Of a DNA stretch of 64,000 nucleotides, positions 48,491-59,668 are shown piece after piece. Numbering within the stretch: the stretch's first letter is position 1; every line of letters starts with the position of its first letter. The notes under the pieces were generated by a model, which was given only the letters and a program-made list of their open reading frames with translations, was not told the origin of the DNA and did not search any database. The position numbers and the translations under genes were made by a program. The DNA is from Symbiodinium natans (Eukaryota > Sar > Dinophyceae > Suessiales > Symbiodiniaceae), in NCBI GenBank assembly GCA_905221605.1, contig CAJNDS010002752.1, positions 1-64,000 of the forward strand, given 5' to 3'.

Positions 48491-48725
48491 AGGGTTTAGG
48501 GTTTAGGGTTTAGGGTTTAGGGTTTAGGGTTTAGGGTTTAGGGTTTAGGGTTTAGGGTTTAGGGTTTAGGGTTTAGGGTTAGGGTTTAGGGTTTAGGGTT
48601 TAGGGTTTAGGTTTTAGGGTTTAGGGTTTAGGGTTTAGGGTTTAGGATTTACGGCTTAGGGTTTAGGGTTCAGGGTTTAAAGCTGATAGGGTTTAGGGTT
48701 TAGGGTTTAGGATTTAGGGTTTAGC
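48491..48725. repeat. TTTAGGG array
   Basis: Near-perfect units to about 48645, then decayed ones interrupted by short unique words. Confidence 0.9.
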
Positions 48726-48848
48726 TTTACAGGGCTCAAGCCGTACGGTATGCTCAGACAACCGAGGGATCACTGCAACAAAACATGAACGAAGACAACA
48801 GCCCCCCCCCCCCCCCCATGCCCAAAAGTAAAAGAGAAGGCCTGAGCT

Positions 48849-49010
48849 CAACTAGACCCAAGACGAACCCAGGAATAAACAGATGCCCTGTTTGGTTTAA
48901 AGGGGCTTAACATATACACTAAACCCTAAACCCTAAACCCCAAATCCTAAACCCTAAACCCTAAACCCTATACCCAAAAAGAAGGAATAAGAGCCTGCTC
49001 CGGGTCCTTG
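48849..49010. repeat. Dispersed repeat family A, copy 3, split by a CCCTAAA array
   Basis: The left part (CAACTAG, CCAGGAATAAAC, GATGCCCTGTTTGG, TTAAAGGGGCTTA) and right part (AGAAGGAATAAGAGCCTGCT, CGGGTCC) match the other copies, but 48918-48972 is a CCCTAAA array that copies 1, 2 and 4 lack. Copies 2 and 4 hold a single CCTAAA(A)CCCC word at this position. See findings. Confidence 0.85.
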
Positions 49011-49086
49011 TGAACCGTTTGGGAGGTCTTGTGGGCTTTGGAGGTCGAAGCCACAGTCCCCGAAACCATGGGATGTCGGCAGGTCT

Positions 49087-49232
49087 GAGGTTTACCCTAA
49101 ACCCTAAAACCTAAACCCCTAAACCCTAGACCCTAGACCCTAAAATCCTAAACCCTAAACCCTAAACCCTAAACCCTAAACCCCAAACCCCAAACCCTAA
49201 ACCCCAAACCCTAAACCCTAAACCCTAAACTC
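49087..49232. repeat. CCCTAAA array with variants
   Basis: CCCTAAA with CCCTAGA and CCCCAAA variants; flanked by unique sequence. Confidence 0.9.
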
Positions 49233-49336
49233 CGAACCAGAGGGCTCATGGGTTCCGAGGCCTACAGTTCTTATTCGTGGCTCCTCCAAGACTCCGTGGT
49301 GCCGCCAGTCCAGCACCCAAATGGCGTGCTCCTCAG

Positions 49337-49622
49337 CGGGTTTAGGGTTTAGGGTTTAGTTTAGGGTTTAGGGTTTAGGGTTTAGGGTTTAGGGTTTAGG
49401 GTTTAGGGTTTAGGGTTTAGGGTTTAGGGTTTAGGGTTTAGGGTTTAGGGTTTAGGGTTTAGGGTTTAGGGTTTAGGGTTTAGGGTTTAGGGTTTTAGGG
49501 TTTAGGGTTTTAGGGTTTAGGGTTTAGGGGTTTAGGGTTTAGGGTTTAGGGTTTAGGGTTTAGGGTTTAGGGTTTAGGGTTTAGGGTTTAGGGTTTAGGG
49601 TTTAGGGTTTAGGGTTTAGGGT
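49337..49622. repeat. Long TTTAGGG array
   Basis: About 285 bases of TTTAGGG with only a few phase slips (TTTAGTTTAGGG, TTTTAGGG). Confidence 0.95.
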
Positions 49623-49724
49623 CTCAGGGGGGGTCGGGTCCCTTAGAAAGGTCCCAGCGTAGACACAAACACAAATCTTGTCCTTCGTCTCCCCCAAGCA
49701 TGCCCAGCCACCAGGTGCCGTAGG

Positions 49725-50108
49725 GGTTAGGGTTTAGGGTTTAGGGTTTAGGGTTTAGGGTTGAGGGTTTAGGGTTTAGGGTTTAGGGTTTAGGGTTTAG
49801 GGTTTAGGGTTTAGGGTTTAGGGTTTAGGGTTTAGGGTTTAGGGTTTAGGTTAGGGTTTAGGGTTTAGGGTTTAGGGTTTAGGGTTTAGGGTTTAGGGTT
49901 TAGGGTTTAGGGTTTAGGGTTTAGGGTTTAGGGTTTAGGGTTTAGGGTTTAGGGTTTAGGTTTAAGGGTTTAGGGTTTAGGGTTTAGGGTTTAGGGTTTA
50001 GGGTTTAGGGTTTAGGGTTTAGGGTTTAGGGTTTAGGGTTTAGGGTTTAGGGTTTAGGGTTTAGGGTTTAGGGTTTAGGGTTTAGGGTTTAGGGTTTAGG
50101 GTTTAGGG
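49725..50108. repeat. Longest TTTAGGG array of the window
   Basis: About 380 bases of near-perfect TTTAGGG with a few one-unit defects, 100 bases after the preceding array. It passes directly into CCCTAAG units of opposite polarity. Confidence 0.95.
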
Positions 50109-50331
50109 CTAACACGGCCCTAAGCCCTAAGCCTTAAGCCCTAAGCCCTAAGCCCTAAACCCTAAACCCCAAACCCTGAACCCTAAACCACAACCCCAAA
50201 CCATAAACCCTGAACCCCAAACCCCAAACCCCAAACCCCAAACCCCAAACCCCAAACCCCAAACCCCAAACCCCAAACCCCAAACCCCAAACCCCAAACC
50301 CCAAACCCCAAACCCCAAACCCCAAACAAAC
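50109..50331. repeat. CCCTAAG then CCCCAAA array
   Basis: CCCTAAG units (50118-50158), decayed CCCTAAA, then about seventeen perfect CCCCAAA units (50214-50331). The minus-strand frame through it is a repeat product. Confidence 0.9.
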
Positions 50332-51294
50332 CTCCGTGAAAGGATTTGGAGTTTTAGGGGTGAGGGCTCAGGGTTGTGCAGGGGACACTCCAACCCTCAA
50401 CAATTGAGGGTTTAGGGTTTAGGGTTTAGGGGTTTAGGGTTTAGGGGTTTAGGGGTTTGGGGTTTGGGGTTTAGGGTTTAGGCTTTAGGCTTTAGGCTTT
50501 AGGCTTTAGGGTTTAGGGTTTAGGGTTTACGGTTTAGGGCCTCAACGCTACTAAGCCCCAAAACAAAAGCCCAGGACAGCGGCCGAGGGGCGCTAACCCA
50601 GCAACCGGGAGAAAGGTTCGTGAACTCGGGAATCTTGTATGCCTTGGCAGCACGATAGCCCCAGGGCCTTCGAACCTGCTTCGGGTTTAGGGTGTAGAGT
50701 GTAGGGTTTAGGGCTTATGCACTTTGAGGTTAAGGGTCCAGGGTTTGGGGTAAAAGCACTGTACACCCCGAGTCACGATGCAAGTCCGAAGCCATATAAG
50801 CCCTGAATCCTCGACCATCGACCTAGTGCCCTATCCCTATAAGCCCCCATACACCCTGTAAGCCCTGTGAGCCCTGTAAGCAGAAAGCCCCAAAATCCTC
50901 CAAAGCCTGAAGCTTAACTTGGTATGGCGTGCCGGACGCGGAGTTCGGAGAAAAATCAGGGCTACGCCCTAAACCCCAAACCCTAAGCCCTAAACCCTAA
51001 ACCTCAACCCTGAACCCTAAAGTTTTTGGGTTTGCGGCTCAAGGCTTAGTTTTTTACAGTCGGGCTCCTGGCTTAGGGTCCAGGGATTCGGGTACTAGCC
51101 AGGCCCTAACCCAAGGGCCACGACCAGTGGCACTTGCACAAGTAGGGGCTTTGGGGTTTGCAAAGACCTAAACGCTAAGCCCAAGAGCCCAGATGCCCAA
51201 GAAAGCCTGAACCCTAAACCCTCAACGAACGAAAAGAAAAGAACCAGAAACCAAAACAAAACAAAACTGAACAAACCCTAAAACCTAAACCATA
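50332..51294. other. Unique sequence with TTTAGGG/CTTTAGG tract
   Basis: TTTAGGG variants and a CTTTAGG block lie at 50407-50540. The remainder is unique without recognisable genes. Confidence 0.5.
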
Positions 51295-51404
51295 GACCAA
51301 AAAACACCAAGATGGTTAGAGACGCAAAGAAACTACCCAAACCCTACATCCTGAGACCAAACAACACAAAAATAGTTAGAGATGAAAAGCAACTACCCAA
51401 ACCC
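51295..51404. repeat. 60-bp tandem duplication
   Basis: Two A-rich units, 51295-51344 and 51355-51404, share GACCAAA, GTTAGAGA and AACTACCCAAACCC landmarks with modest divergence. Confidence 0.8.
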
Positions 51405-51429
51405 GAAGCCTCAAACCAAGAAGACGCCA

Positions 51430-51850
51430 AAAACATAAACCCTAAACCCTAAACCCGAAACCCTACACACTACAACCCTAAACCCTAAACCCGAAACCCT
51501 AAACCCTAAACCCTAAACCCCAAACCCCAAACCCTAAACCCTAAACCCTAAACCCTAAACCCTAAACCCTAAACCCTAAACCCTAAACCCCGAAATTGAA
51601 GCCCAAGCCAGTAAGTCCCCGGCCGAGCTCAGGCGGGAGCTGACCCTGCGGACCATGGCGGGAACCGGTAGGACGCTGGGCCTGAAAAAAAAGGGGTTTA
51701 GGGTTTAGGGTTTAGGGTTTAGGGTTTAGGGTTTAGGGTTTGGGGTTTGGGGTTTAGGGTTTAGGGTTTAGGGTTTAGGGCTTAGGGCTTAGGGCTTAGG
51801 GCTTAGGGCTTAGGGCTTAGGGCTTAGGGCTTAGGGCTCAGGGCTTAGGG
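51430..51850. repeat. CCCTAAA array facing TTTAGGG/CTTAGGG array
   Basis: CCCTAAA units at 51437-51588; unique sequence; then TTTAGGG (51697-51777) changing to CTTAGGG (51778-51850). Confidence 0.9.
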
Positions 51851-52599
51851 GGCACTAAGGGGTTCCTGATGTTTATGATGGGGGGGGGGGGGGGGGTGGG
51901 CGTCTGGGTGTCCAGGTTGGGATGAGACTGGTCAAAGGGTTTTCCTGTTGGGGTGCTGGGGTCCATGGCCTGAAACACTGCGCCTAAACCTAAATCCTAA
52001 GAACCCTAGACCTCTAACCCCAACACCTAGAAACCACTAAAAAGCTAATCCAAAAAAACACACACCCCTAAACCCACAGAGCCCTTAGCCCTCACCCCCT
52101 AAACTACAAACGCTAGCCGTGTACATGTCTACCCCCTAACCCCCAACTCCCAAAACCCGAATCTCCAAGCACCAGCCCCAAACCCTAAACCTGCAACCCT
52201 GAGAACCTAAACCTTAAACCCCTAAACCGCAAAAAGCCCTGCAACCCTCACCCCGACTGATGAGGTAAGGAAAGCGCCTGCGAATGCCCATGGCCATGTA
52301 CCTGATTCGCTTCAGCGTTCTCTTATGAGGCGCCTATACCTTGGACCCTTAAGCCCCTAAAATAGGGGATCCGAAATGGGCCCTGAATTTGGGTTTTGCT
52401 TTAGATAACCCTTTTATACTATACAGAATAAGGGACCATACTTTGGATCCCTTGAAATCCCTTTGAATACGGGTAAGGGGCCATACCAGGGGCCCATGGT
52501 TCCAACCTTTGACAAAAACCTAAACCCTATGAGGGTCTTGATAGATCAGCGACCATATGATAAGGGGACCCTTTCGTGGGGGTTGGATACACCTTGCAC
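51851..52599. other. Unique sequence with poly-G
   Basis: A G run lies at about 51880-51896. Several GGGACCATA and GGGGCCATA words near 52430-52480 relate to the family C sequences. No gene. Confidence 0.45.
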
Positions 52600-52732
52600 C
52601 AAAAAAAACTAAAAAAAGGGTACCACTGGGCGGGCAAGGGGCTTGGAATTCCCCCTTGGTTCTTAGTAGGGAATGAGGGAATGAGGGCCCGATATATACC
52701 CTCAAAGGGAGTATATAGAGCCCTCATTCCCT
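52600..52732. repeat. Dispersed-repeat fragment and hairpin
   Basis: AAAGGGTACCACTGGGC near 52617 matches 26753. GGAATGAGGGC near 52677 and GAGCCCTCATTCC near 52718 pair, with TATATAC/GTATATA between, to form a strong hairpin. Confidence 0.75.
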
Positions 52733-53884
52733 AAACCCTAAACCCTAATCCCTAATCCCTAAACCCTAAACCCTGAACCCTACACTCTGAACCCTAAACC
52801 CTCAACGCTACACCCCATGCAAGAGGCTTGCCGGAATTTAGGGTTGAGGGCTCCGCTCTTAAACCCTGACGTGGAGTTTTCGGTGTCGGGCTGAGGGCTT
52901 AGGGCCCCTGAACTCTTAAAACGCCCGAAAAATCCCCGAAACCCCTAAAGCATCAAACTCTTCCGAAGCTCTTAAAACCCCCTAAACCCTGAACTCTATA
53001 TATACCCCTAAACCCGAAGCTCTTAAAACCCCTAAACCCTAAACTCTACACCCAGAACCCAAGCTAGCCCCCTAGACTCCAGACCGGAGGTAAACTCTTG
53101 CCCGAGGCATATCTTGGCTGCAGGCTGTTCTTAGGGCTTAGGATTTAGGGTTTGGGGTTTAGGGTTTAAATGTTAAAGTTAAGGGTTTAGGGTTTAGGGT
53201 TCAGAACACCAAACTGCCAAAACCAAAAAGACACCCCCTAAACCCTGAACTCCCAACCCACCAAAACCTAAAATCCTATGCCCCAAGCCCTAGACCCTAG
53301 CCCTAAACCCTAAAACCCTAAACCCCGAAACCCTAAACCCTCGAAAGTAGGCTTTAGGGTGGAGACCTTAGGGTTGGGTGTAGGGTTGCAGGCAGTTGAA
53401 GGAGCTTTGGGTTGAGGGAGTTTAGGGTTTAGGGCTTAGGGAGTTTAGGGTTTAGGGGGTGTAGGATTTTGGGAGTTTAGGGTTTTGGAGTTTAGGGTTT
53501 AGGGAGTTTAGGTTTAGGGAGTTTCGGGTTAGGGAGTTTAGGGTTTCGGGAGTTTAGGGTTCGGGCTTGCGGATGTAGCCGTGGGCCAGGCCGCGGCGTT
53601 GAGTCCGGTGAATGGAACTGGTAGCAGCAGTAGCCAGTTGAGATGAAGTACATGGCCTCGGCTTGCGGCGAAAGATCCCAACCTGAAGCCCTCAGACCCC
53701 AAACCCTAAAACCCGAAATTCCCGAAACCCTCAACACCACATACGGTCTTGGGGGGGGGGTTCCTGAACCCTGAACCCTAAACCCGAAACCCGAAACCCT
53801 AAACTCCTACACTACGAGTCAGGACTTAGCGTGGTTGGACCGGTGGGTCGTACGGTGCCTCGGAGCTCGGGGCGTTGGGTTTGG
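52733..53884. other. Decayed CCCTAAA / TTTAGGG and unique sequence
   Basis: Degenerate CCCTAAA near 52731-52805, a direct repeat of CGAAGCTCTTAAAACCCC near 52965 and 53018, and GGGAGTTTAGGGTTTA-type units near 53415-53560. A minus-strand frame at 53492-53740 is repeat-derived at both ends. No gene. Confidence 0.55.
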
Positions 53885-54134
53885 GGTTTAGGGTTTAGGG
53901 TTTAGGGTTTGGGGTTGGGGGTTTAGGGTTTAGGGTTTAGGGCTTGGGGTTTAGGGTTTAGGGTTTAGGGTTTAGGGTTTAGGGTTTAGGGTTTAGGGTT
54001 TAGGGTTTAGGGTTTAGGGTTTAGGGTTTAGGGTTTAGGGTTTAGGGTTTCGGTTTTACTTTGGCTACCTGTTGGGGCTTAGGGTTTAGGGTTTAGGGTT
54101 TAGGGTTTAGGGTTTAGGGTTTAGGGTTTAGGGT
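53885..54134. repeat. TTTAGGG arrays
   Basis: Nearly perfect units at 53945-54045 and 54080-54134. TTGGGGCTTAGGG stands at both ends of the second array (near 54073 and 54141), a weaker case of flanking direct repeats because it contains a telomere-like word. Confidence 0.9.
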
Positions 54135-54742
54135 TTCCCTTTGGGGCTTAGGGCGTAGGGTTGAGGGCTCCAACGAACAATCCTAGTTCTACTTATTCCG
54201 GTTCTATTTGAGAACGCCGAATCCTTGCCCCTACGGAGCGAGAGGGTGATTCTACCACATCTACATGTCTAAGGGGTATCCAAACATCCATGGAAACTCG
54301 CCGGTGCGTTCTTTCTGCGTCCCCGAGTCGTTAAGCCCTACGTCTTATCGCAAACCTGCACGCGCTCGCTGCAGCAGGGGGTGCTTCCGAGGGCGTGTCG
54401 GTCTTAAAGACCTTATCGGCATAGAGCATGTACCTGGGATTGGGAGAGGAGTGGTAGGTCAAGGGTTGGCGGGCGTTTCGTGTGCAGAGTTTGAGGTTGT
54501 GGGTTAGGCTTTGGGGTTTGGGGTTTAGGGTTTAAGGTTTAGGGTTTAGGGTTTAGGGCTTAGGGCTTAGGGTTTAGGGCTTAGGGTTTAGGGTTTAGGA
54601 TTTAGGGTTTAGGGCACTTGGGCCACTTTCGTGATATGGGTCGTTTGGAGCACATGGGACACTCGGGACACGTTGCTCGGGACTTGGGTCATGTGGGACA
54701 CTGGGGATACTTGGGACTTGTCTGAATGAGGACACTACCTGG
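54135..54742. other. Unique sequence, no gene recognised
   Basis: An 80-codon frame at 54265-54507 begins with ATG but has no known motif and runs into TTTGGGG sequence. A GGGACACTTGGG-like degenerate repeat occupies about 54610-54720. Confidence 0.4.
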
Positions 54743-54880
54743 TACTATGATGGGTTTCTCTACTACCCCCCTCAATACTACCCCCCTTAAATAACCGCAA
54801 TTATCCCTAAATAGCCTTCATTATGGGGGGAACCTAGCGGGGTAGTATAGAGGGGGGTAGTAGGGGAACCCATGATATTA
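54743..54880. mobile_element. MITE-like element with 42-bp terminal inverted repeats
   Basis: Arms at 54743-54784 and 54839-54880 are close inverted repeats (TCTCTACTACCCCCCTCA against its complement, then ACTACCCC/GGGGTAGT). A relative lacking one arm sits at 20806-20894 in the opposite orientation. Too short to encode a transposase; no clear target-site duplication. Confidence 0.85.
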
Positions 54881-54923
54881 AGGCGTTGTGTCACCTGGGT
54901 CACTTGGAACACTTGGGTGGGTA

Positions 54924-54947
54924 GGGGGGGGGGGGGGGGGGGGGGGG
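54924..54947. repeat. Poly-G tract
   Basis: A run of 24 G residues. Confidence 0.9.
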
Positions 54948-56189
54948 TCGTGAGGAGTGTGGGGGCGGGACAAGTGTTGAATCGAAGGTTTAGGGTTTAG
55001 AGCTTTAGGGCTTAAGGTTTAGGATCTAGGCTCCAAAACATCCCAATATCCCAGCAAGCACACCCTAGCCTAGACCCCCCAAAAACAACATGAATGCCCA
55101 ACACCCAAATGAAGCTTAAAAGAGCTCTTCATATAATGAGATACAATCCTACTTGCCCCAATAACCCTATATAAACCCTCAAATCCCCGCAACTCTGAAC
55201 CCTAAACCCTAAACCCCTAACCCTAAACCCTAAACCCCTAACCCTACACCCCGTAACCCTAAACCCTAAACCCTGGACTCAAGTTTCAAGCACAAGGAAC
55301 TGCTCGTTCGCGGCCTTGCAGCACAAGTCCAGCTCCATTCCGCGATCCTTCCCACCTGTAGGGTTTAGGGCTAGGGTTTAGGGTTTAGGGTTCGGGTTTA
55401 GGGTTTAGGGTCTAGGGTCTAGGGTCTAGGGTTTAGGGTTTTGGGTTTAGGGTTTTGGGTTTAAGGTGTAGGGTGCAGGTGTATAGGGGTTTCAATGTTG
55501 CTTCTAGGGTCCGTGCTGGATTCAAGGGTAGTGTATGCTGTGGGCTTTTCAGGCATAAAGTCTAGGCCTGAGGGCCGTTTAAGGGTTTTTCAAACCAATA
55601 GCTTCGCCCGATCTATGTTGCTTCCAAGGTCTTGTTGGACGTCACGAGAACGAGGGTTGAGGGTTTAGGGTTTAGGGTTTAGGGTTTAGGGTGGGTTTTA
55701 GGGTTTAGGGTTTACGTTCTATGCAAAGACAGAGGCTTCTGAAAAGGGTTCCATTTACAGTGCAACAAAGGGTGGGCTCAACATCTATTTCGAGCAGGAG
55801 CCACACGGGGTGAACAGGAAGTGGGCTTAGGGCGCTTAGGGTTTAGGGTGTAGACTTTAGGGTTTAGGGTTTAGGGTAGCCGAGTAGTCCCCAGAAACCT
55901 GATCTCGAAACCTAATCTCTTAAGCCCAAGGGATTTGATTAACAGAGTCAAATCATCCCCGGTAAGCCTTCATGTGGTTTGGTTTTTGGGGTTAGGGCTA
56001 TCGGTGCGGAACCTTAGACCCTACACAAGGCCCTCTTGTGGGGATCTAGGGGTTTAGGGCCAGGCATGTTTAGGATAGTGGTCCTCGTATCCCATGGTCC
56101 TTTGGGGGGTTCGAGTGTAGGGTCGAGGGGTTTAAACTTGACCCTATGTAAAACCTACACCCTGAACCCTAAACCCCAAACCCTAAACC
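54948..56189. other. Unique sequence with short arrays
   Basis: CCCTAAA near 55197-55275, TTTAGGG/TCTAGGG near 55373-55460, TTTAGGG at 55663-55692 and 55841-55877. TGTTGCTTC words near 55497 and 55616 begin similar sequences. No gene recognised. Confidence 0.5.
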
Positions 56190-56385
56190 CTTTAAAGAAG
56201 GCAAGGGGCCCCATCAAGAAACCTTACTGAAGCTGTATACATTAAGGCACCCTAAACTACTGTAACCTAAACCCTAAACCCTGAAAAGAAGGTAATGGAC
56301 CCTATTAACCCTAAACCCTAAACCCTAAACCCTAAACCCTAAACCCTAAACCCTAAACCCTATTAAGAAACCTTGTAGATTTGTA
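56190..56385. repeat. Tandemly duplicated segment, one copy with a 7-unit CCCTAAA insertion
   Basis: AAAGAAGGCAAGGGGCCCC then ATCAAGAAACCTTA (56193-56226) resembles AAAGAAGGTAATGGACCC followed by TATTAAGAAACCTTG (from 56284). In the second copy CCCTATTAA at 56300-56308 is repeated at 56358-56366 around exactly seven CCCTAAA units. Confidence 0.85.
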
Positions 56386-56487
56386 GGGAGGAGGCCGGCC
56401 TATTTCGTCGAAGAAGTGGTGGCTTCGCAGCGTCTGCTTCCGCGCTTCGTGGAAGAGCTCGCGAAGCCTTAGAGGGCAGATTCGGGT

Positions 56488-56600
56488 TTAGGGTTTAGGG
56501 TTTAGGGTTTAGGGTTTAGGGTTTAGGGTTTAGGGTTTAGGGTTTAGGGTTTAGGGTTTAGGGTTTAGGGTTTGGGGTTTAGGGTTTAGGGTTTAGGGCG
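56488..56600. repeat. TTTAGGG array
   Basis: Near-perfect units with one TTTGGGG variant. Confidence 0.95.
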
Positions 56601-56757
56601 TCTCGCCGCGCAGCGGCAGTAAGTACTATGTGGAAATGATGCCCCTACACACCCACCCGCTGTGAGCTTTCACGGGCAAGCACAGGAACCACTGCCTTTT
56701 AGGGTTTAGGGCTGTGGCCCTCAATTCCCACCATCGTGGACGCTTCAATACAGGGGG

Positions 56758-57005
56758 TCAAGCCCTAAACCCTAAACCCTAAACCCTAAACCCTAAACCC
56801 TAAACCCTCAACCCTCAACCCTAAACCCTAAACCCTAAACCCTAAACCCTAAACCCTAAACCCGAACCCGAAACCCTAAACCCTAAACCCTAAAAAAACA
56901 ACCTAACCCTAAACCCTAAACCCTTATCCCTAAACCCTAAACCCGAAACCCTAAACCCTAAACCCCCCAAAAAAAAACCTTAACCCTAAACCCGAAACAA
57001 ACCCT
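56758..57005. repeat. CCCTAAA array
   Basis: Perfect to 56885 except CCCTCAA and CCCGAAA variants, then decayed with two A runs. Confidence 0.9.
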
Positions 57006-57104
57006 AAAAGCCTTTCAAGGTGTTTCCGCCCGGGGGGCATGTCCGGGGGCAGCGTCTCCAGGAGCTCGAGGTGCGCCTCGCAGGTTTCAAAAGGTTCTGG
57101 GGTT

Positions 57105-57490
57105 TAGGGTTTAGGGTTTAGGGTTTAGGGTTTAGGGTTAGAGGGTTAGAGGGTTAGAGGGTTAGAGGGTTAGAGGGTTAGAGGGTTAGAGGGTTAGAGG
57201 GTTAGAGGGTTAGAGGGTTAGAGGGTTAGAGGGTTAGAGGGTTAGAGGGTTAGAGGGTTAGAGGGTTAGAGGGTTAGAGGGTTAGAGGGTTAGAGGGTTA
57301 GAGGGTTAGAGGGTTAGAGGGTTAGAGGGTTAGAGGGATAGAGGGTTAGAGGGTTAGAGGGTTAGAGGGTTAGAGGGTTAGAGGGTTAGAGGGTTAGAGG
57401 GTTAGAGGGTTAGAGGGTTAGAGGGTTAGAGGGTTAGAGGGTTGGGGGTGTAGGGTTGGGGGTGTAGGGTTAGAGGGTAGAGGGTTTAGG
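57105..57490. repeat. GGGTTAGA 8-bp minisatellite
   Basis: TTTAGGG units (57105-57136) turn abruptly into about thirty-eight GGGTTAGA units (57136-57441) with only one variant (GGGATAGA near 57331), then decay. The homogeneity indicates recent expansion. Confidence 0.95.
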
Positions 57491-58755
57491 GTTGGAGGGT
57501 TTAGGGTTACGCTTTAGAGTAGGAGGGTTTAAGGCTAGGGTTTAGGGTTAGACCTCCCTTGCTGGGTACGCGAAATACTAGGGGCCACCTCATAATGAGG
57601 ACGGCTTCAAAACCTTTGAGGGTACTGAAGGGTGAATTCCGGAAGCTTAGACGCACACTTGGGGTCCCGAGGGTGGGTTCCCAAACCCTAAACCCTAAAC
57701 CCTAAACCCTAAGCCCTAAGCCCTAAACCCTAAACCCTAAACCCAAAAAAAGGGGCCATCTTGGAGAGAAGCGACCGTATGAATTGAGGTCAGGAAGAGA
57801 CGGGTTCTTGGGATCCTTTCGACAATGCTGCAGCTTAGGACCCTGGTCATGTGAAGTAGGGTCCCTACAGTAGGGTATATATTTCTTGTACTCCCAAAAG
57901 GACACCAGGTATGTACACTCACCAATATTAAACAGGAACCTTATATACACTCACCAAAAACAGAAATATATACCCTGCTTCATGTAGGGTTTAGGGGCTT
58001 GGGGTTTAGGGTTTAGGGTTTCGGCTTTAGGGCTTTAGGGCTCTACGAGTAGGGCTTTAGGGCTTTAAGGCTTTAGGGCTTTAGGGCTGAGGGCTTATAT
58101 AGGTCTGGGGTTTAGGAGATGACGTCAGTCAAGGCCCCGCAAACCAACTTGAAAGCCCCGAAGCCCTAAGCCCGAAATCCTAAACCCTGAGCCCTAAACC
58201 CTAAACCCAAAACCCGAAACCCTAAACCCTAAGCCCTAAGCCCTAACCCCTAAGCCCTAAGCCCTAAGCCCTGTAGACTCTAGACCCTGAACCTCATGGC
58301 CTGCAGAGTCTTCTTGCGTGAGTGCTCGCGCTCCACGAAGCCTCGCAGATTCAGGGGTTTAGGGTTTGGGGTTAAGGGTTTTGGGTTTGGGTTTAGGGTT
58401 TAGGGTTTAGGGTTTAGGGTTTAGGGTTTAGGGTTTGGGGTTTGGGGTTTAGGGTTTAGGGTTTAGGGTTTAGGGTTTAGGGTTTAGAAGTCTCCGGGTT
58501 TCGGTTTTGGGGTTTACGTGGTTCGGGGGTTGGAGCTTAGGGGTTTAGGGATTAGGGTTTCGGGCTTCAGGGCTTTGAGGTGTAGGGTTTTTAGGCGTGC
58601 AATTCAAGATGTGTTAAGGTAACATTGGCTCTGAACCCCAAGCCCATAAGGTTGGGGAATTCAAACCCTGAACCCAATAATTGCTGCTAGGGAAAGGCGC
58701 GCAGCACCCCCAACCAACCACTGCAGCCATGAAACTATAGCTCCTGTTGGGGGGG
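57491..58755. other. Unique sequence with short arrays
   Basis: CCCTAAA at 57684-57744, CTTTAGGG near 58026-58088, CCCTAAG near 58160-58272, TTTAGGG at 58393-58487. Overlapping minus-strand frames at 57723-57950 have no known motif. No gene. Confidence 0.5.
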
Positions 58756-58988
58756 GGGGTTTAGGGTTTAGGGTTTAGGGTTTAGGGTTTAGTGTTTAGG
58801 GTTTAGGGTTTAGGGTTTAGGGTTTAGGGTTTAGGGTTTAGGGTTTAGGGAGCAACCGAAACCAACCTTAAGCACTGAGGTTTAGGGTTTTTTGGGGTTC
58901 TGGCCTTATATACCCTATACCCTTAGAGTATAGGGCTTAGGGAGGAACCGTAACCGACCTTAAGCACCGGGGCTTAGGGTCCGGGGGC
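58756..58988. repeat. TTTAGGG array and a duplicated 40-bp segment
   Basis: TTTAGGG units at 58757-58852. AGGGAGCAACCGAAACC through CTTAAGCACTGAGG (58849-58881) recurs diverged at 58939-58972. Confidence 0.8.
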
Positions 58989-59076
58989 TCTTGGAGTAGA
59001 CCCTGGAAAAAGAGGTATACACTTTTTCGTTATAAGTAGCCATAATAGGAACCCAGAACCAAAATAAGTATTAAAG
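58989..59076. repeat. Dispersed repeat family E, copy 1
   Basis: TTGGAGTAGACCCTGGAAAA, GTATACACTTTTT, TATAAGTAGCCATAATAGGA and CCCAGAACC recur in order at 60244-60325. AT-rich and non-coding. Confidence 0.8.
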
Positions 59077-59668
59077 TGCAGAAATAACCCTAAACCCTAA
59101 ACCCTAAACCCTAAACCCTGAATCTTGGGGCTCTTGAAGTAGCCACCCGGCAACCGTACACCCTAGGGTTCAGGGCTTGGGGGGTTTAGGGTTCCGGGCT
59201 CTTGGAGTTGCCAATCCTAAACCCTAAACCCAAAACCCGAAACCCTAAACCGAAAACCCGTAAACCCTTAAACCCTAAACCCTAAACCCTAAACCCTAAA
59301 CCCTAAATCCTGCAGGCATGCTGCTCTTGATTTGCATGGCGTGGGAGGCGGAGATGTGGTGTGAGCTGCAGTACTCGCGCACCTTGTCTTAGTAGCTCTG
59401 GTTTAGGGGTTTTAGGGTTTAGGATTTAGGGTTTAGGGTTTAAGGTTTAGGGTTTAGGGTTTAGGCTTGGTGTTTAGGCTGTCACCGTGCAGCGGATTCT
59501 TTCTTAAACTAATATTAGAAGATGCAATGAGTCTCATATTCCTTTGTTAGCTACGCTCACCATTAACTATATTTATTGCTTTTTGCTGCTGCTCTTGTTA
59601 AACACGTAATGACGTTCCATTCGTTATACTTATTGATACAAACTATATTCACTATTAGCTGTATTTAG
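59077..59668. other. Short arrays and an AT-richer spacer
   Basis: CCCTAAA near 59092-59120 and 59222-59307; TTTAGGG near 59400-59465; AT-rich unique DNA at 59490-59660. No gene. Confidence 0.5.
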
